This document shows, piece by piece, positions 41,256 to 53,535 of a stretch of DNA of 64,000 nucleotides. Source of the DNA: Taxillus chinensis (taxonomy: Eukaryota > Streptophyta > Magnoliopsida > Santalales > Loranthaceae); the NCBI GenBank assembly GCA_023512835.1, contig CM042088.1, forward strand, positions 38,234,164 to 38,298,163, in the 5' to 3' direction. The notes beneath the pieces were generated by a model. It did no database searches and was not told the origin of the DNA. It saw nothing but the letters and a program-made list of their open reading frames with translations. Position 1 is the first letter of the stretch, and each line of letters starts with the position of its first letter. Position numbers and translations under genes: made by a program.

Positions 41256-41400
41256 TTACGTAATCTTGATGTAGAGATAAAAAGAAAAAAAAATATGATC
41301 ATCCAATCAACTATGATTTCACAATAATACCGCGAGCCGATTACATAAATATTTATTAAAAAAAAGTTATCATTATCGATTTTGTGGTAATGCTAATTGA
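41256..41400 (-). repeat. Member of a dispersed ~150 bp MITE-like family (inverted copy)
   Basis: The reverse complement reads ...TGTAATCGGCTCGCGGTATT... and matches 36605-36770 and 52920-53080 along its length. Noncoding. Confidence 0.6.
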
Positions 41401-42118
41401 GTAATTATAATTATCCAGCTATTTTTTTAAATGAAAACTGCTAACTTAATAATTAATTAATTAATGAAAAATAAAAGTATAGACTAATTAATATAATAAG
41501 TAAAGAAATAAAAATAATTAATTAAAATGAAAGAACAGTTTTGCTTATTTTTTAAATTATTTGCTCAAAACATTAATCGCTACATTTGCATTTTGTGACT
41601 TAAGCAGACTTTTCCGCGTAATTCAAGATTTTCTCACATAAATAAATTGTAGTAGCATGATGTAACCTAGACAAGAGGGAAGTATTTGATTCATCTTATG
41701 ATGCAAGTATGATGCGGTTCAAACCAATATATAAGAGCATTAGGTCATCCATGAGAAGGGTCCCAAACGTGGAGGTCACACAAGGAATAGAGAGTGCATA
41801 CATTCTTTACGTGCTCATCAAAATATGCATAATACTTAAGAGATTAAAGAGAGTTCTTTGAAGTGTGTTTTTGGGACAAGTTAAAGGAGGCAAGTACAGA
41901 CACACAAATGAAGATTAGAATTCTAATAAAATCAAGTTTGGTGAGATTTAAAATCATCATGTGTATATAATTAAGGTAAACTTTAACCATTTCAACTATA
42001 TAAGTCATATGAAACTAATCTAAATATAAAATTAATGTACATATGTATATAAATATAAATATTAAATAAGTGAAGTGTGTTCTAATTGAATGAATAATTA
42101 TACAATTGAATTTGGTTA

Positions 42119-42600
42119 CACTACAGGATATCAGTCCTATGCCGGCGTTCGTAAACCGACGGCATATATGAAAGAAACGCCGGCATATACCTATGCCGGC
42201 GTTCTGACCGAACGACGCCATAGAAGCGTCGCCATAGATGTATGCTGGCGTTTTTGTATTTCGCCGGTATAAGATACAACCTATGCCGGCGTTAAAAATA
42301 CGCTGGGTCAAATTCTGTTCCAGCGACGCTCTTAACACGCCAGCATAGATTAACTTTCTGGTGGCGCTTTAGGAACGCCGGCATAGATTAAATTTGCGGT
42401 GGCGCTTCATGAACGCCGGCATAGATCTTATTTTTGGAGGCGATTTAAAACGCCGGTGTAGATGAGATGTTTGGCGGCGATTTTGTAAACGCCAGTATAT
42501 ATCTACTTTTTGTGCATTCATTTTTGGTGTTGCCCGTAGCATTTTCATGTGCCGACGTAAATAAAACGCCAAGATAGGGTATATGGACAATCGGCGGAAT
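42119..42600. repeat. CACTA left terminal and subterminal repeats
   Basis: Inverted terminal repeat, then at least ten direct and inverted copies of CTATGCCGGCGTT / AACGCCGGCATAGAT variants, presumed binding sites for the TnpA-type protein. Confidence 0.9.
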
Positions 42601-42799
42601 ATATTTAAAAATCCCAGATTCCTTTCATTGTCATCACACTAGTAAACCAGCCCCAGAAAAAACAACGACAATAAAATTTAATTCTGTTTCATAAAATTAA
42701 TAACACATTTGATTCAGCTAATAAAACAAGATTTTTTTTTACCAAAATTACATCCAACATAGTTTTACAGTAGAAAAAATAAATGTCACTAATTCCCCT

Positions 42800-45700
42800 C
42801 GTGGTTATCTCCTTCATGATGACTTGCACAAGATGATTTTGTTTGTATGCCCGGAGACCCATGATCAACATTCTGCAAAGAAATATATACATAAGAATAT
42901 ATTCAAAATTATATTGAATAAGTATTATAAAAAAACTACTTACCGCTTGAGGAAGAAATTGTTCAATCATTCTAAGTCGTGCAAAAATTTCTTTGCGTTC
43001 TTCTTCCATTACTTTTTTTTCTTCAGCCATTGCTTTTTTCTCTTCGGGCATTGCTTTCATTTCTTCGGCCCTCTCTTTCTCATGTTGCAATATCTTTTCT
43101 TGTAAAGACTTGATAGTATTTGTATCATTCATATGCTGTTCCATAAAGTCCGAATAAGTGGATTTGGATGATGAACCACTACTACAACCAACTGTAGGCC
43201 TAAATCCAAGGCCACGAATCCTCCCACGTCGTTCTTCTTTCGATATGACTTGACTATATATATCACCCTCTCCATATACAATTTGATCATGAATCCCTTG
43301 GGAAGGGTCAACATCTTGTTGAAGAATTAACCTTTCCATCTCTGCCTGCACACAAAAATCAAGAAATAACAAATTTGTAAGTTAAACTTTCGGTACAACA
43401 CATACAATCAAAGTTTACTATCACTTACAATATTTTTTGCTGCAATCTCTGTAACAGCTTCTCCTGTCTTTCTTTTTCTACTTTTAATATACAAATCAGA
43501 CCTTGCTTTGCGCGCGACCATCCTTTTTCTCCTATAAATAATAAACAGGAAACATTATAATTTTAAAAATAGAAAAGAGCATCTCTGTTCTGCCATACTT
43601 TTTATCTGCGCGGCACCAATATAATAATCTCATATAAGTATAATATATACAAACACTGAATTACATATAGACAAACACTGAGTTACATTATAAACAACAA
43701 CATATTAGCATATATAAAAGCTTGGATTTCGCCCACACCAAAATTATAGTATCCATGTGAAGCATTCCAGTGGAAAAAAAAAACAGAAGACAGTTCACTG
43801 GTGTCAAGTATTGTGAGAGTGATGTCTCAATCCCACGTGACTTGAATTGACACAACTATAAAGAGGAAAAAAATTCCAATAAAGAGTATTGTGAGAGTGA
43901 TGTCCCTTCGTCTTTCCTAAAAATGTTCAGGAAATGTTATATATCTCATACACATCTATAGAGGAAAAAATTTCTGCATCTAGAAATGACAGCCAAGAGG
44001 ACCAGCAATTCATGGAAATATCTACAGCCATTACATTTGTCAGCAATTCATGGAAATATCATGGATCTCAGAAGGCAACATTAAAAAAACAACTATATTA
44101 TATAGCAGCATTAGGATCTCAGAAGGCAACATAAAAAAAAATAGTTAAGGGCTGACAACAGAAATGAAGTAAAGAGCTCATCAAATGGTGGGTGGTTCAC
44201 TAGTGTACAATATAATAGAAAATGAGTAAAACGCAGTGAAAGAGCATAACAATAATAGAGCAGGGGAGGAAATGTGTCGTGTAGAACTCATTTTAATGTA
44301 GGAGGGGGTAAATTGAATAATAAATTTGTGGTGTACTTTTGTAACAATTTACCCTCTTTTTATTTCCCAGTTCACATATGAAGGCACATTTTGTCCAAGC
44401 ACTACCCTTAAGACATTTTCCAGAAGACTTGGGCGTGTACTAGTTTTGGGCTCTTCGAATTTGGGTTTCCTCTGGTGTGTTTCTATGCAGTGTAATTGTT
44501 CATGCATTTTCCCACTCAATTTCTCAGAATTTATTTTCTGTTGCTGCTGTATGTTCACTCTTATATTGAAATTTTAGGTGTCCAAATGCGTGGAGATTGG
44601 ACTGCCACAGCACACCATGCCTAATTTTCAAAAAATCTGATGTTTACCCTACTCTCCCAAGTGTTCTGTAGCCTCTTGGACCCCATGCCTAATTTTCCTC
44701 ACTCCTAAAGGATAAAGCTGTCCTTAATTTCTTTCTGCCCCCCAGGCCTGAAGCCCAGGTTTGTTCCATTTTTGTTTTCCATCTGATGATCTCTTTTCCA
44801 AAATATCCTCACTTCATTTCTATTTTGTTCCCATAGGAGTTGTGAAAATGATGAGTAGTAGCCCTTGCAGTGGTGGGAGTAGTAGTCATTGTGCAAACTG
44901 CTGGATTTGGATTTGTGTTGGCGCAGTGGGATGGAACTATTTAATTTGCAAATGGGTTTAATGAGGAAAGTAGACCCAGAACCAGGGAGGTGCAGGATAG
45001 ATGGGAAGAAATTGAGGTGTTCCAGGGAAACATTCTCAGATTCCAAGTACGCTGAGAGGCACATGCACGAGCACAGTTGCACCAGCAGCTCCAGCGCCGC
45101 CTACACCATCACCGTCTACACCATCACCGCCAACAACAAATCTATCAACACCTCCGCAACACAGGGCCAGAGGCAGTGGTCTCCCCAACCAATGGATGCA
45201 GTGATTAAGGTAATGTTTTCCACATGCTTTCTTGAACGATTTTTGCCTCTGTGCATGTGCAATATTGAAAGTAAAAGGAGGTAATGTATTCCCCAACCAA
45301 TATTGGTGTTAATTAAATAACATGTTGATTTAAACCATCTATTGGAAAAAAAAACCATCTACTTGAGAAAAGATATTTTTGATGTTATAAGAAAAATGAT
45401 GTTAGTATATGTTGATGTTTATAAATAGTACCCTACTTAATCTATAAAAACAAAGCATAAAAACACGTAGTACCAATTCATGAGCCAATTGTGCATATGT
45501 CTTTCCTCCTAAGGTATGCACATCCTTTTGTAAACTGCGTGACAACTTATTTTTGGCACTCCTAGCCTGCATGAAAGTAAAAGAAAATTTATTAGAAACC
45601 ATATTTTTCCTATTTGGTTTTAGAAAGGTACGACTTAAACAATAACTATTAACAAGAAGACAACCTTACTAACTTTACAATCCAAAGCACAGAATATACA

Positions 45701-46739
45701 TAAGCAGCAATATAAAAAGAGGGATAACACAAATAAGCTATCGATGCATACCAATCCTTCGGGGGATAACCAATACTCAATCAGGCATTTCATTTGAGTA
45801 GGATTAACAGAGCTTGGAATTCCAACAACCATTTGGTCTGGAGTTTTAGAGACGTCAAAGAACTTATCTTTTAATTCATTTCTAAAGTCTCTCCACTTTC
45901 TTCCAAGGCAACTTAAGGCATATCGAGTCCAACATTTTCGAACCATATCATCGTCATTATGATATTTGAGAATAAATTTGGACTACAAAAAATTTTAATT
46001 AATAAGTAACAATAATATATCAAAATAATTTGAAAACTTATATTAATAAGCTCACAAACAAAAAATTTTACCTCAATAGTAGTTAAACAATGTTTTTTAT
46101 ATTCTTTGGGCACTCTCGGCCAAGTTAGATAATTTAATGGGCAATAATCTCCTTTTCGAGCCATTGTACCGAGAAACCGAGGAAACACGGTACTATTCTC
46201 TCCTACTATCTGAAAATTTCTATTAAACTCAACTGGAATACGTTGCCCCTTGGGCAAATTCCAAATGTTCCCCAAGCGCGTTATTCCTCTCTTTCGACGA
46301 CATCCAGATGCATCTACATGAACATGAATGTAATAATAACAAAAGTTAAGTATAAAAGTTATAAGATTGCTTTAAAAAATTATAATAGCACATACAAAAT
46401 AAATAAATAATTACCAATTACATCTAGTTGTATTTCATGTCCAAGCTCGTCATCAAAAGCAAGATCATTTTGTTGATCACATCCCATCCCACCATCGTCA
46501 CTATCACTATCATCATCGCTATCATTTGCATCATAATCTATATCATCATCATCATCCTCATAACGATTCCGCTTGGTGGGAAGGAAATCATTTGGAAAGG
46601 ACGATGTAGGGAACCTATTGTTTCTAGGTCCAGACTGGGTGGTTAATGAAGTACCACGATGACTATAATGTGTAGGTGGCCGGACCGTTTGTTTGCCATC
46701 TCGATTTATTGAAATCGTCTTCAACTTTTTGAATGACAT
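42800..46739 (-). CDS. CACTA TnpA-like transposase-family gene
   Basis: Start at 46739. Readable exons: 46739-46415, 46313-46072, 45982-45752, 45566-45474, then about 43537-43427 and 43372-42940 with fitting splice signals. The first exon ends in a strongly acidic Asp/Ser tract. The middle exons carry the conserved plant transposase region ([76 protein letters not shown]), as in the En/Spm-family plant transposase domain. The last exon is a Glu/Lys coiled coil of about 60 residues. Family knowledge: TnpA-type proteins bind subterminal repeats. The intron between 45474 and 43540 holds the captured GRF fragment in the opposite orientation. No certain stop within the first four exons; the 3' end is not fixed. 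Confidence 0.7.
44820..45210 (+). pseudogene. Captured growth-regulating factor (GRF) WRC-domain fragment
   Basis: The + strand translation near 44960-45075 reads [25 protein letters not shown] and ERHMH, the plant GRF WRC domain (canonical [18 protein letters not shown]...KYCERHMH). A splice-acceptor-like CCCATAG precedes it at about 44837 and a donor-like AAGGTAATG follows at about 45210. Key residues are damaged: the Trp of WRC is Leu, the first Cys-Cys spacing is one residue short, and the third Cys is Ala. The copy therefore could not bind zinc as usual. It lies antisense inside a TnpA intron and has no QLQ domain. Confidence 0.75.
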
Positions 46740-47081
46740 TTTTCAACCGTATTGGGCTGCCAGCAACAAAGTAAAAATACAGTTAAAAACAATACATTAT
46801 TGACAAAAACAATAGATTTATGATATCAAAGGTTTAAAATACAATTAAATCCAGCATCCAGATTATGTATGTGTTTATGTTTACCTGTGTATGAATTCTG
46901 TATTGCAATAGAATTTTTTATAGCTTCTGATTTCACTAACCAGGTTGAATAACTGTAGGCATGTGTTCACTTCAATCGTGGATCTTACACAGCCATTGGA
47001 ATTGTATAGTGTATGTTAACAAATTTTCCTGAGATGAAATGACAGCTACTCTCTCTTTCTCTCTTTAATTCTCGGTTTGGT

Positions 47082-47195
47082 AAGAGGGCCTTGCAAGTGT
47101 TTCCAAGCTGCCCTGGACCTGTAAGACTTGGCATAGGTCTCTGTCTCTACAAATTGGGTCATCTTGAAAAGGCTAGAAAAGCATTTCAGCGTGTT
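47082..47195 (+). pseudogene. Captured CTR9 (Paf1 complex) TPR fragment
   Basis: An open + strand stretch reads KRALQVFPSCPGPVRLGIGL followed by CLYKLGHLEKARKAFQRV. This is the TPR region of CTR9 (Arabidopsis VIP6/ELF8), a Paf1-complex subunit; the pairing PSCPG..RLGIG.C.YKLG is specific to that family. Only about 38 residues are present, apparently one exon, followed by noncoding sequence. It lies between the two transposase genes of the CACTA element, so it was carried in with it. Confidence 0.75.
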
Positions 47196-47316
47196 TTTAC
47201 AGGCAAGTGAATTACCAATAGTAACTAACATGCATTATTACAATATTTGAGTGCTATGCAAGGTGCTGCATCTGTACTGATGCTATTGTGCATTATTAAA
47301 TCTAGCATCTAGCATC

Positions 47317-47425
47317 CAGTATAGTTCCAGTATCTAGCAGTCCAGTTCCACAGCAATTCCAGCATCCAGCATCCAGTCCAGTTCCTGTATCTAGCAGTCC
47401 AGTTCCACAACAATTCCAAGATCCA
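47317..47425. repeat. Two-copy 57 bp tandem repeat in CACTA
   Basis: AGTTCCAGTATCTAGCAGTC at 47323 recurs at 47380 as AGTTCCTGTATCTAGCAGTC, each followed by CAGTTCCACARCAATTCCA. On the + strand it reads as Pro/Val/Ser/Gln-rich text continuing to about 47530 without a recognised family. It may be a third captured exon. Confidence 0.7.
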
Positions 47426-47963
47426 AGAAAGAACCAGTCCCACTTCAGCTTCCACCGCAGCAACAAGAGATTCAAAGATCCACCACCACCAGCAGCATCC
47501 AACAACCAGAACCAGCATTTACGTGTTTTCTAGGCACCCTCTTCAATTTAACGTTTTCTTGTATATGTATATTTTCAATAACCCGGATAGTTCCATGTAT
47601 GGATATTTATGACAGCCTTATTCACAGAACACTAATTCAGACATGTTATTTAGATAGTAAACATTAAGAAGAGGACACCTAATTAATAAATTGAAGAAAA
47701 CCATAAAAATATTCATTGGTTTACAGGAAAAAAATATAACAGTATGGTAAATAAAAAAGCATCCAAATCAAGCAACACAGAAATTACAGAATCTTGAATT
47801 TCGTGTGTTTTGATATAAAACACACCAATCACTCATTCCAAAAGAACTGCAAAGAGATCAATACTCCATACACGATAGGATTGAAAATACAAAAAATACT
47901 CCTCAAAAGTAGAACAAGTGTTCAAAATTCAAATCATTGGAAAATTTCATGTAGCGCATATCA

Positions 47964-50900
47964 CTAATAAAACTCCCCTTCAATATCATCCCTAGCACAA
48001 CCAATTCGTCCGGGCATCACATCTCTTTGTATATCAAAGCATTCATTCTCTTGATAGCCTTCGTTGTCATCCTCACTCTCTACTCCATTACCAACATCAA
48101 AGACGTCTCTTGGCTTTATATTCACAACAGTAACCCAATCTCCTTGCCTTTGATCTTTTACATAAAATGTAGGATTCACTTGGGTGGACAACACATAAGG
48201 CTCATCATACAATCGAGAACCCGTATGTATCAAATGTGAAAAATTTACTAACTCAAACCCAAATATATCCTTTTTGTAGCCTCTAGTAGAGTTAATATCT
48301 GCCCAATCACATTTGAATAAGATATGTCTCACATCCTCGGAGTAATATAACTCAATAATGTCTACTAAAGTGCCATAATAAGTTGGGCCTCCTTGAACCA
48401 CAACTCACACTCCACTATTCTAAGTTTTTTTGTATTTTTCATACGCCTTTGTGCGAAACTTAAAACCATTCACTACATAAGTATTCATTCTTCCTACTTC
48501 TGTGTTCGGCCCATATGCTAGCACTTTTACTTCATCGCTCAAATTCTGATCTTTGCCATTTCCTATTAGAACCTACAACCGAGAAACACAAATAAAAAAC
48601 TATATTTCGTAACAAAATATTGGCGAATTAGATAAGTAATGGGATAGCGAAAACTGCTTACATATTCACGAAACCATTCACAAAATGTCTCCATATGGAG
48701 TTTTTGTATATGAGATTCGCTTAAACGTCTATGCCGATTTTTTCTCTTCAAAAAATCTTTATGCATCCTGGTAATATGATTAACCCATTAGTAATTTGTA
48801 AGAATATATTGGATTTAAAATGAGCATAGCAAAGGAAAACGTACTCCAACATCGGTCTAACTTTGTCATTGTTAAACAACACATATCGATGTGCTTGCAT
48901 TCGAGAAATAGGATCAAGACTGATGTTTGTAATTGTCCCCTTTGCATCATCAATATTTCGTGTAGGGCGAGAAAACACAGTCTCAACAGAATCCAAGTAG
49001 CGTGAACAAAATGTGAGACTCTCTTCTGCTATGTAACCCTCTGCAATTGAGCCTTCGGGATACGCTTTATTACGAACATATGATTTCAGACGAAAAAGAT
49101 ACCTATGACATACAAAATATGACAATATCATATTAAACATCAAACACAATACCATAATAACTTAAGAGTAAACTAGTAATTTATTAATACCTTTCTATAG
49201 GATACATCCATCGATAATGTACTGGTCCACAAGTCTTAGCTTCCGTAGCTAAGTGAATAACAAGGTGAATTATTATGGTGAAAGATGATGGAGGAAATAT
49301 TTTTTCCATTTTGCACAAAGTCTCGGCGATTTGGAATTCAAATTGCTCAACTTCTTTGACCACTAGAGCCTTAGAACATACACTTCTAAAATAAGCACAT
49401 AGTTCAATCAATGGAGCTATCACATCGTTGCGTAAAGAACCTCTCAACGCTATTGGAAGCAATTGTTGCATCAAAACATGTGTGTCATGACTTTTCAAAC
49501 CAATAATTTTACGTTGCTTCAGTTTGACAGCACGAGAAATATTCGAGGCATATCCATCTGGCACTTTCACATGCTTTAATACCGCCAACATGCTACTTTT
49601 CTCGTTCGCACTCAAAGTAAAGCAAGCAGGTGGAATATATAATCTGTTCTCACGCTGAATAGGATGAAGTTCACTCCTTATGCCCATTACTTGAAGGTCT
49701 AAGCGTGCTTTCAAGTTGTCCTTTGTGTTTTCAAGATTGAGTAATGTACCAATAATATTGTTTGCAACATTATGCTCTATATGCATAAAGTCAATTTGAT
49801 GACGAAATTGATGGTACCTCCAATATGGTAAATTGAAAAAAATACTTCTTTTCTTCCACGGATTGGAAGGAGTACCTTCAGTTTGGGCTAACACATCATC
49901 CCCAGATAAAATCTTAGGAGATAGAGCAAATTCTTCAGTGCCATCAAATGAATCTTTATCTTTTCGAAATGCATGATTAATATCCAAAAACCGTCTATGA
50001 CCCATGTAACAGTACTTCCCACCATTTTGAAGTCGATAAAATTTTGTGTCATGATTGCAAGAAGGGCATGCAATGGCACATTTGGTATTCTATCCTGATA
50101 AATCACCATATGCGGGGAAATCATTAATCGTCCACATCAATGCTGCATGCAATCGAAACACTTTTTTAGTGGAAGCATCATATGTATGTATACCGGTGTC
50201 CCATAATTCCTTTAACTCTTTCACTAATGGTTGTAAAAACACATCTATTTTTGTTGTTAGAGAGTTTGGGCCGAGAATAAGGAGGGACAATATCATTGAC
50301 GACCGCTTCATGCATATCCAAGGAGGGAGATTATATGGAACAAGTATTACAGGCCAAATACTGTAACTGTTGCTCATATTTCTGAAAGGGTTGAAACCAT
50401 CACAAGATAACCCAAGTCTGACATTCCGGGGATCAGCTGAAAAATCTTTAAATCGGTTGTCAAATTCTTTCCATGCATGTGAATCTGCCGGGTGCCTTAA
50501 AATACCATCATCAGTTCGCTCTTCAGCATGCCAAACCATTTGAGAGGCTGTTTTTGAAGACATAAATAATCTTTGTAACCGTTTCTTTAAAGGAAATCAT
50601 CGCAATACTTTTGCTGCCTTTTTCTTTTTTTCATCGTCCTCCTGAATCCACCTAGAAGCACCACAATCAAAGCAAAGATCATCATTTTCCTTCTCTTCCC
50701 AAAATAACATGCAATTATTTGGGCAAACATGAATTTTTTCATAGCCAAGGCCTAAGTCTTTGATAATAGTTTTCCCTTCATGATAATCTTTAGGCAATTT
50801 GGCATCCTCCGAAAGCAAACATTTGAGAAGTGTTAACAATTGATCCATTGAATTATTGCTCCATCCATTTAAGCATTTCAAATGATTCAAACGAACAACT

Positions 50901-51349
50901 GTCTCTAGTTTGCTTAGTTTGCATCCTTCATACAAAGGCATTTGCAAATCTCTCAACATCTTGAAGAACTTATTATTTTCCTCATTTAACTCTTCCACTG
51001 GTTGTTCAGTTTGTCTAATTCCATCCGCTTGATACACTTCATGTAACATGAAATCCAAACCACCTTGATCCTCATAATGATCATATGTATTCCAATTTTC
51101 ATTAGTGGTCGCTTCATAAAAAGTTTCACCATGATGAAACCAGTGGTCATAACCTGGACTAAAACCATATACCATCACATGATCAAATACCTCTGGTGTA
51201 CTCAACACATATGAGTTTACACACTTTACACAAGGACAAGCTAGCATCCCACAAACACGTGCGTGTTTTGAAGCGAACTCTAAAAAGTTGTAGACTCCTT
51301 GCCGATATTCAGCACTCAGTCTAGGTTTTTCAATCCAACTCTTATCCAT
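47964..51349 (-). pseudogene. CACTA TnpD/TNP2 transposase, with in-frame stops
   Basis: Start ATG at 51349: MDKSW, then an N-terminal transposase-associated domain with CPCVKC. The catalytic TNP2 region follows through RLGLSCDGFNPF, HDTKFYRL and IDFMHIEHNV. Introns are readable at 49190-49103, about 48848-48768 and 48661-about 48588. The C-terminal exon has GGPTYYGTLVDIIELYY and FKCDW (DUF4216-like). One reading frame joins these blocks but meets TGA at 50597-50599 and TAG at about 50090, and two more stops near 48402-48420. Three of the four positions are Trp or Gln codons in the family, so simple G-to-A or C-to-T changes explain them. No functional transposase can be made without readthrough. 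Confidence 0.88.
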
Positions 51350-52439
51350 AATTCTTCGTCCAGTTCTGAAGTACACCAATAGCATAGTATAAAATTAATA
51401 TAAAATTATATTACCCAAAAGACGCAAATGAAATAGCATCGCAACAAGAACTGAAAACATCTAAAACACAAGTACTATTCAAAGAACAATTGTGCATTAT
51501 TGTCACTTCAATATACAAAAATGAATGAAGATGTAAGAGAATATTTTCAAGCAACATCAACATTAGTTGTTAATTTCTTTATTCATTTATTAGTCAAAGC
51601 CATTGCATGTTTTTTCAATTAAAAATTTCTATGGTTTTTATATTATCAAACAAACAAAATATGCTTTTTCCACACCGATATTGGGTTATTAAAAAGCTGC
51701 ATTTTCACAAACAAAACAGAGCATTCAAAATATGCATTTTGTATGTAATAGTTTTTCAAATCTGAAATAACAATTTCACAAACAAAATATACAGATATTG
51801 GTGCATTCAAAATCGACATTTTGACACAAAGATCTATTGCATTTTTACACAAACTTCATTTTTAAAAAATACCTACACTATTTTGCAAATCTAAATAGAG
51901 CAATGTCACATGTCAGTACACAATGTCTTGCAGTCCTATCTACTTTTTTGCAGTCTTTCTTTTTTAAAGTGTTTTTCCAGCAATTCATACTTTTTTTCCC
52001 AGCGCCACGAGCTTCTCAAATACAATAGGATCAAAATAAATAAAACAGCCAAGAGAAAATTAATGAAAGATAATTTTAAAGAGATAATGTATCATCACAA
52101 TTTATCTCCACCACGAGCTTCTCAATTCTAGACATAAAGAGATAAAATTAAACATATGAAGAGAAAGAGAAAAAACTCACGATCTTGATAGAGACCTGAG
52201 TTCGTCGGCAGATCGGAAGTCGCAGACACCGGAGAAGCAGCAGATCGGAAGTCGCAGACACCGTAGAAGGCAGAGGAGTCGCAAAGATTTGAGTGGAGGC
52301 GATGAGCTAGGGTAGAGACCGTGGTGTATCCTCGAAACGGGAGGCGATAAGGATATGTGTTTACGCATTTTTGTCTAATTAAGGATATGCGTTTTGTGTT
52401 TTTTTTCTTAAGGCAGGCACAACGCCACGTAGCACGACA

Positions 52440-52690
52440 CGTCCTTTTAAAAAAAAAAATAATAACACCTATACTGGCGTTCATAGTAAGCCGCCATAAA
52501 TAAATTTATAGTGTCGTTTTTCCGAACGCCGGTAAACATATGACTCTATCCCGGCGCTTTTGTTACAGAACGCCAGAATTGATAATACCTTCTCGGCGTT
52601 TTCATAGATCGCCGGCATAGTTAATCGATGCCGGCGTTTTTACAAAACGCCGCCAAAAAAACGCCGGCATAGCACTGATATCCTGTAGTG
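52440..52690. repeat. CACTA right terminal and subterminal repeats
   Basis: About eight copies of the GCCGGCGTTTT / AACGCCGG motif class, ending in the inverted terminal repeat ...CTGATATCCTGTAGTG. Confidence 0.9.
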
Positions 52691-52919
52691 TTATGTGTGA
52701 TTTAAATAAATTAAAATGCCTACAATATTTATTTTATTGGAATAAAATAATATTTACTTTAATTATATTTAAGCAGGTAATTGAAAATTTTAAAATTTTT
52801 ATCTTAAGTGAGAATTTGAGCCTAAATGAAAGTTTATTTTGTTTAGTATATTTCAAAACTATACCATTATTGTTTGTGGGCTCCCTTTTCTAACAGTCAC
52901 TCCTTTTAATAGAATCGGT

Positions 52920-53080
52920 TAGTATTTATATTATTAAAAATATTTTTACAATCGGCTTGTGAAACCATGATCAATTGGATGATCATAATTTTTTCTCTCA
53001 TTATCTCCGATGATCTAATATACAGTCACTTCGTCATGGTTATTCAAAGATTACTTAACCTCGATTATATGTATCATTAC
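52920..53080 (+). repeat. Member of the dispersed ~150 bp MITE-like family
   Basis: Reads ATCGGCTTGTGAAACCATGA, then GATCAATTGGATGATCATAA, and ends near ATTATATGTATCATTA. It aligns with the copies near 29530, 29920, 36605 and (inverted) 41256. Confidence 0.6.
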
Positions 53081-53535
53081 TCTTATATTATTATACTTAT
53101 TATTTTATTTGTCCAATAAAAATAAAATATAAATTTAAAACATACTATTTAAGATATATATATATATATAAAGATAATATTAAATATAATATTATAACAA
53201 AACTATATTAAAACTTCTATACAAAAATACCACAAATTATAGTTACGTATATTTAAATCTAAGGTTGCAATAAGATGAACAAATTAATATTAGGCGCAAC
53301 TTATATTAAATCTTATATTCAACATTAATGCAATAATATATATTCTTAAATTTATAAAATTTAAATAATCCTGTTAGATGTTAATTTTGTTATATATGTG
53401 TAGTAAGTCTCATATATCTATATATACACCATGACATAAATAATAATTTTTTTTATTATTAATAACGTATACAAAAATTACTTTAAGAGCACTTTAGGGG
53501 GCGTTTAACAATTTTGTGTGCAAGAATATAATTTA

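Larger units (their letters stand above)
42119..52690 (-). mobile_element. CACTA (En/Spm) transposon, 10.57 kb, with captured host fragments
   Basis: Both ends carry the inverted repeat CACTACAGGATATCAGT followed by SCTATGCCGGCGTT, with one mismatch in about 31 bp, and are flanked by a TTA duplication (42116-42118 and 52691-52693). Subterminal copies of GCCGGCGTT and related motifs fill about 250-480 bp at each end. On the minus strand it carries a TNP2-type transposase (51349 to 47964) and a TnpA-like gene (46739 to about 42800). Between and inside these lie pieces of host genes on the + strand. Termini are intact but the transposase is broken, so it could only move with help from another copy. 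Confidence 0.95.

Noticed and set aside
42119..52690. CRISPR-like or satellite array suggested by repeated GCCGGCGTT motifs
   Set aside because: The motifs are confined to the two ends, vary in spacing and orientation, and are CACTA subterminal repeats in a plant genome.
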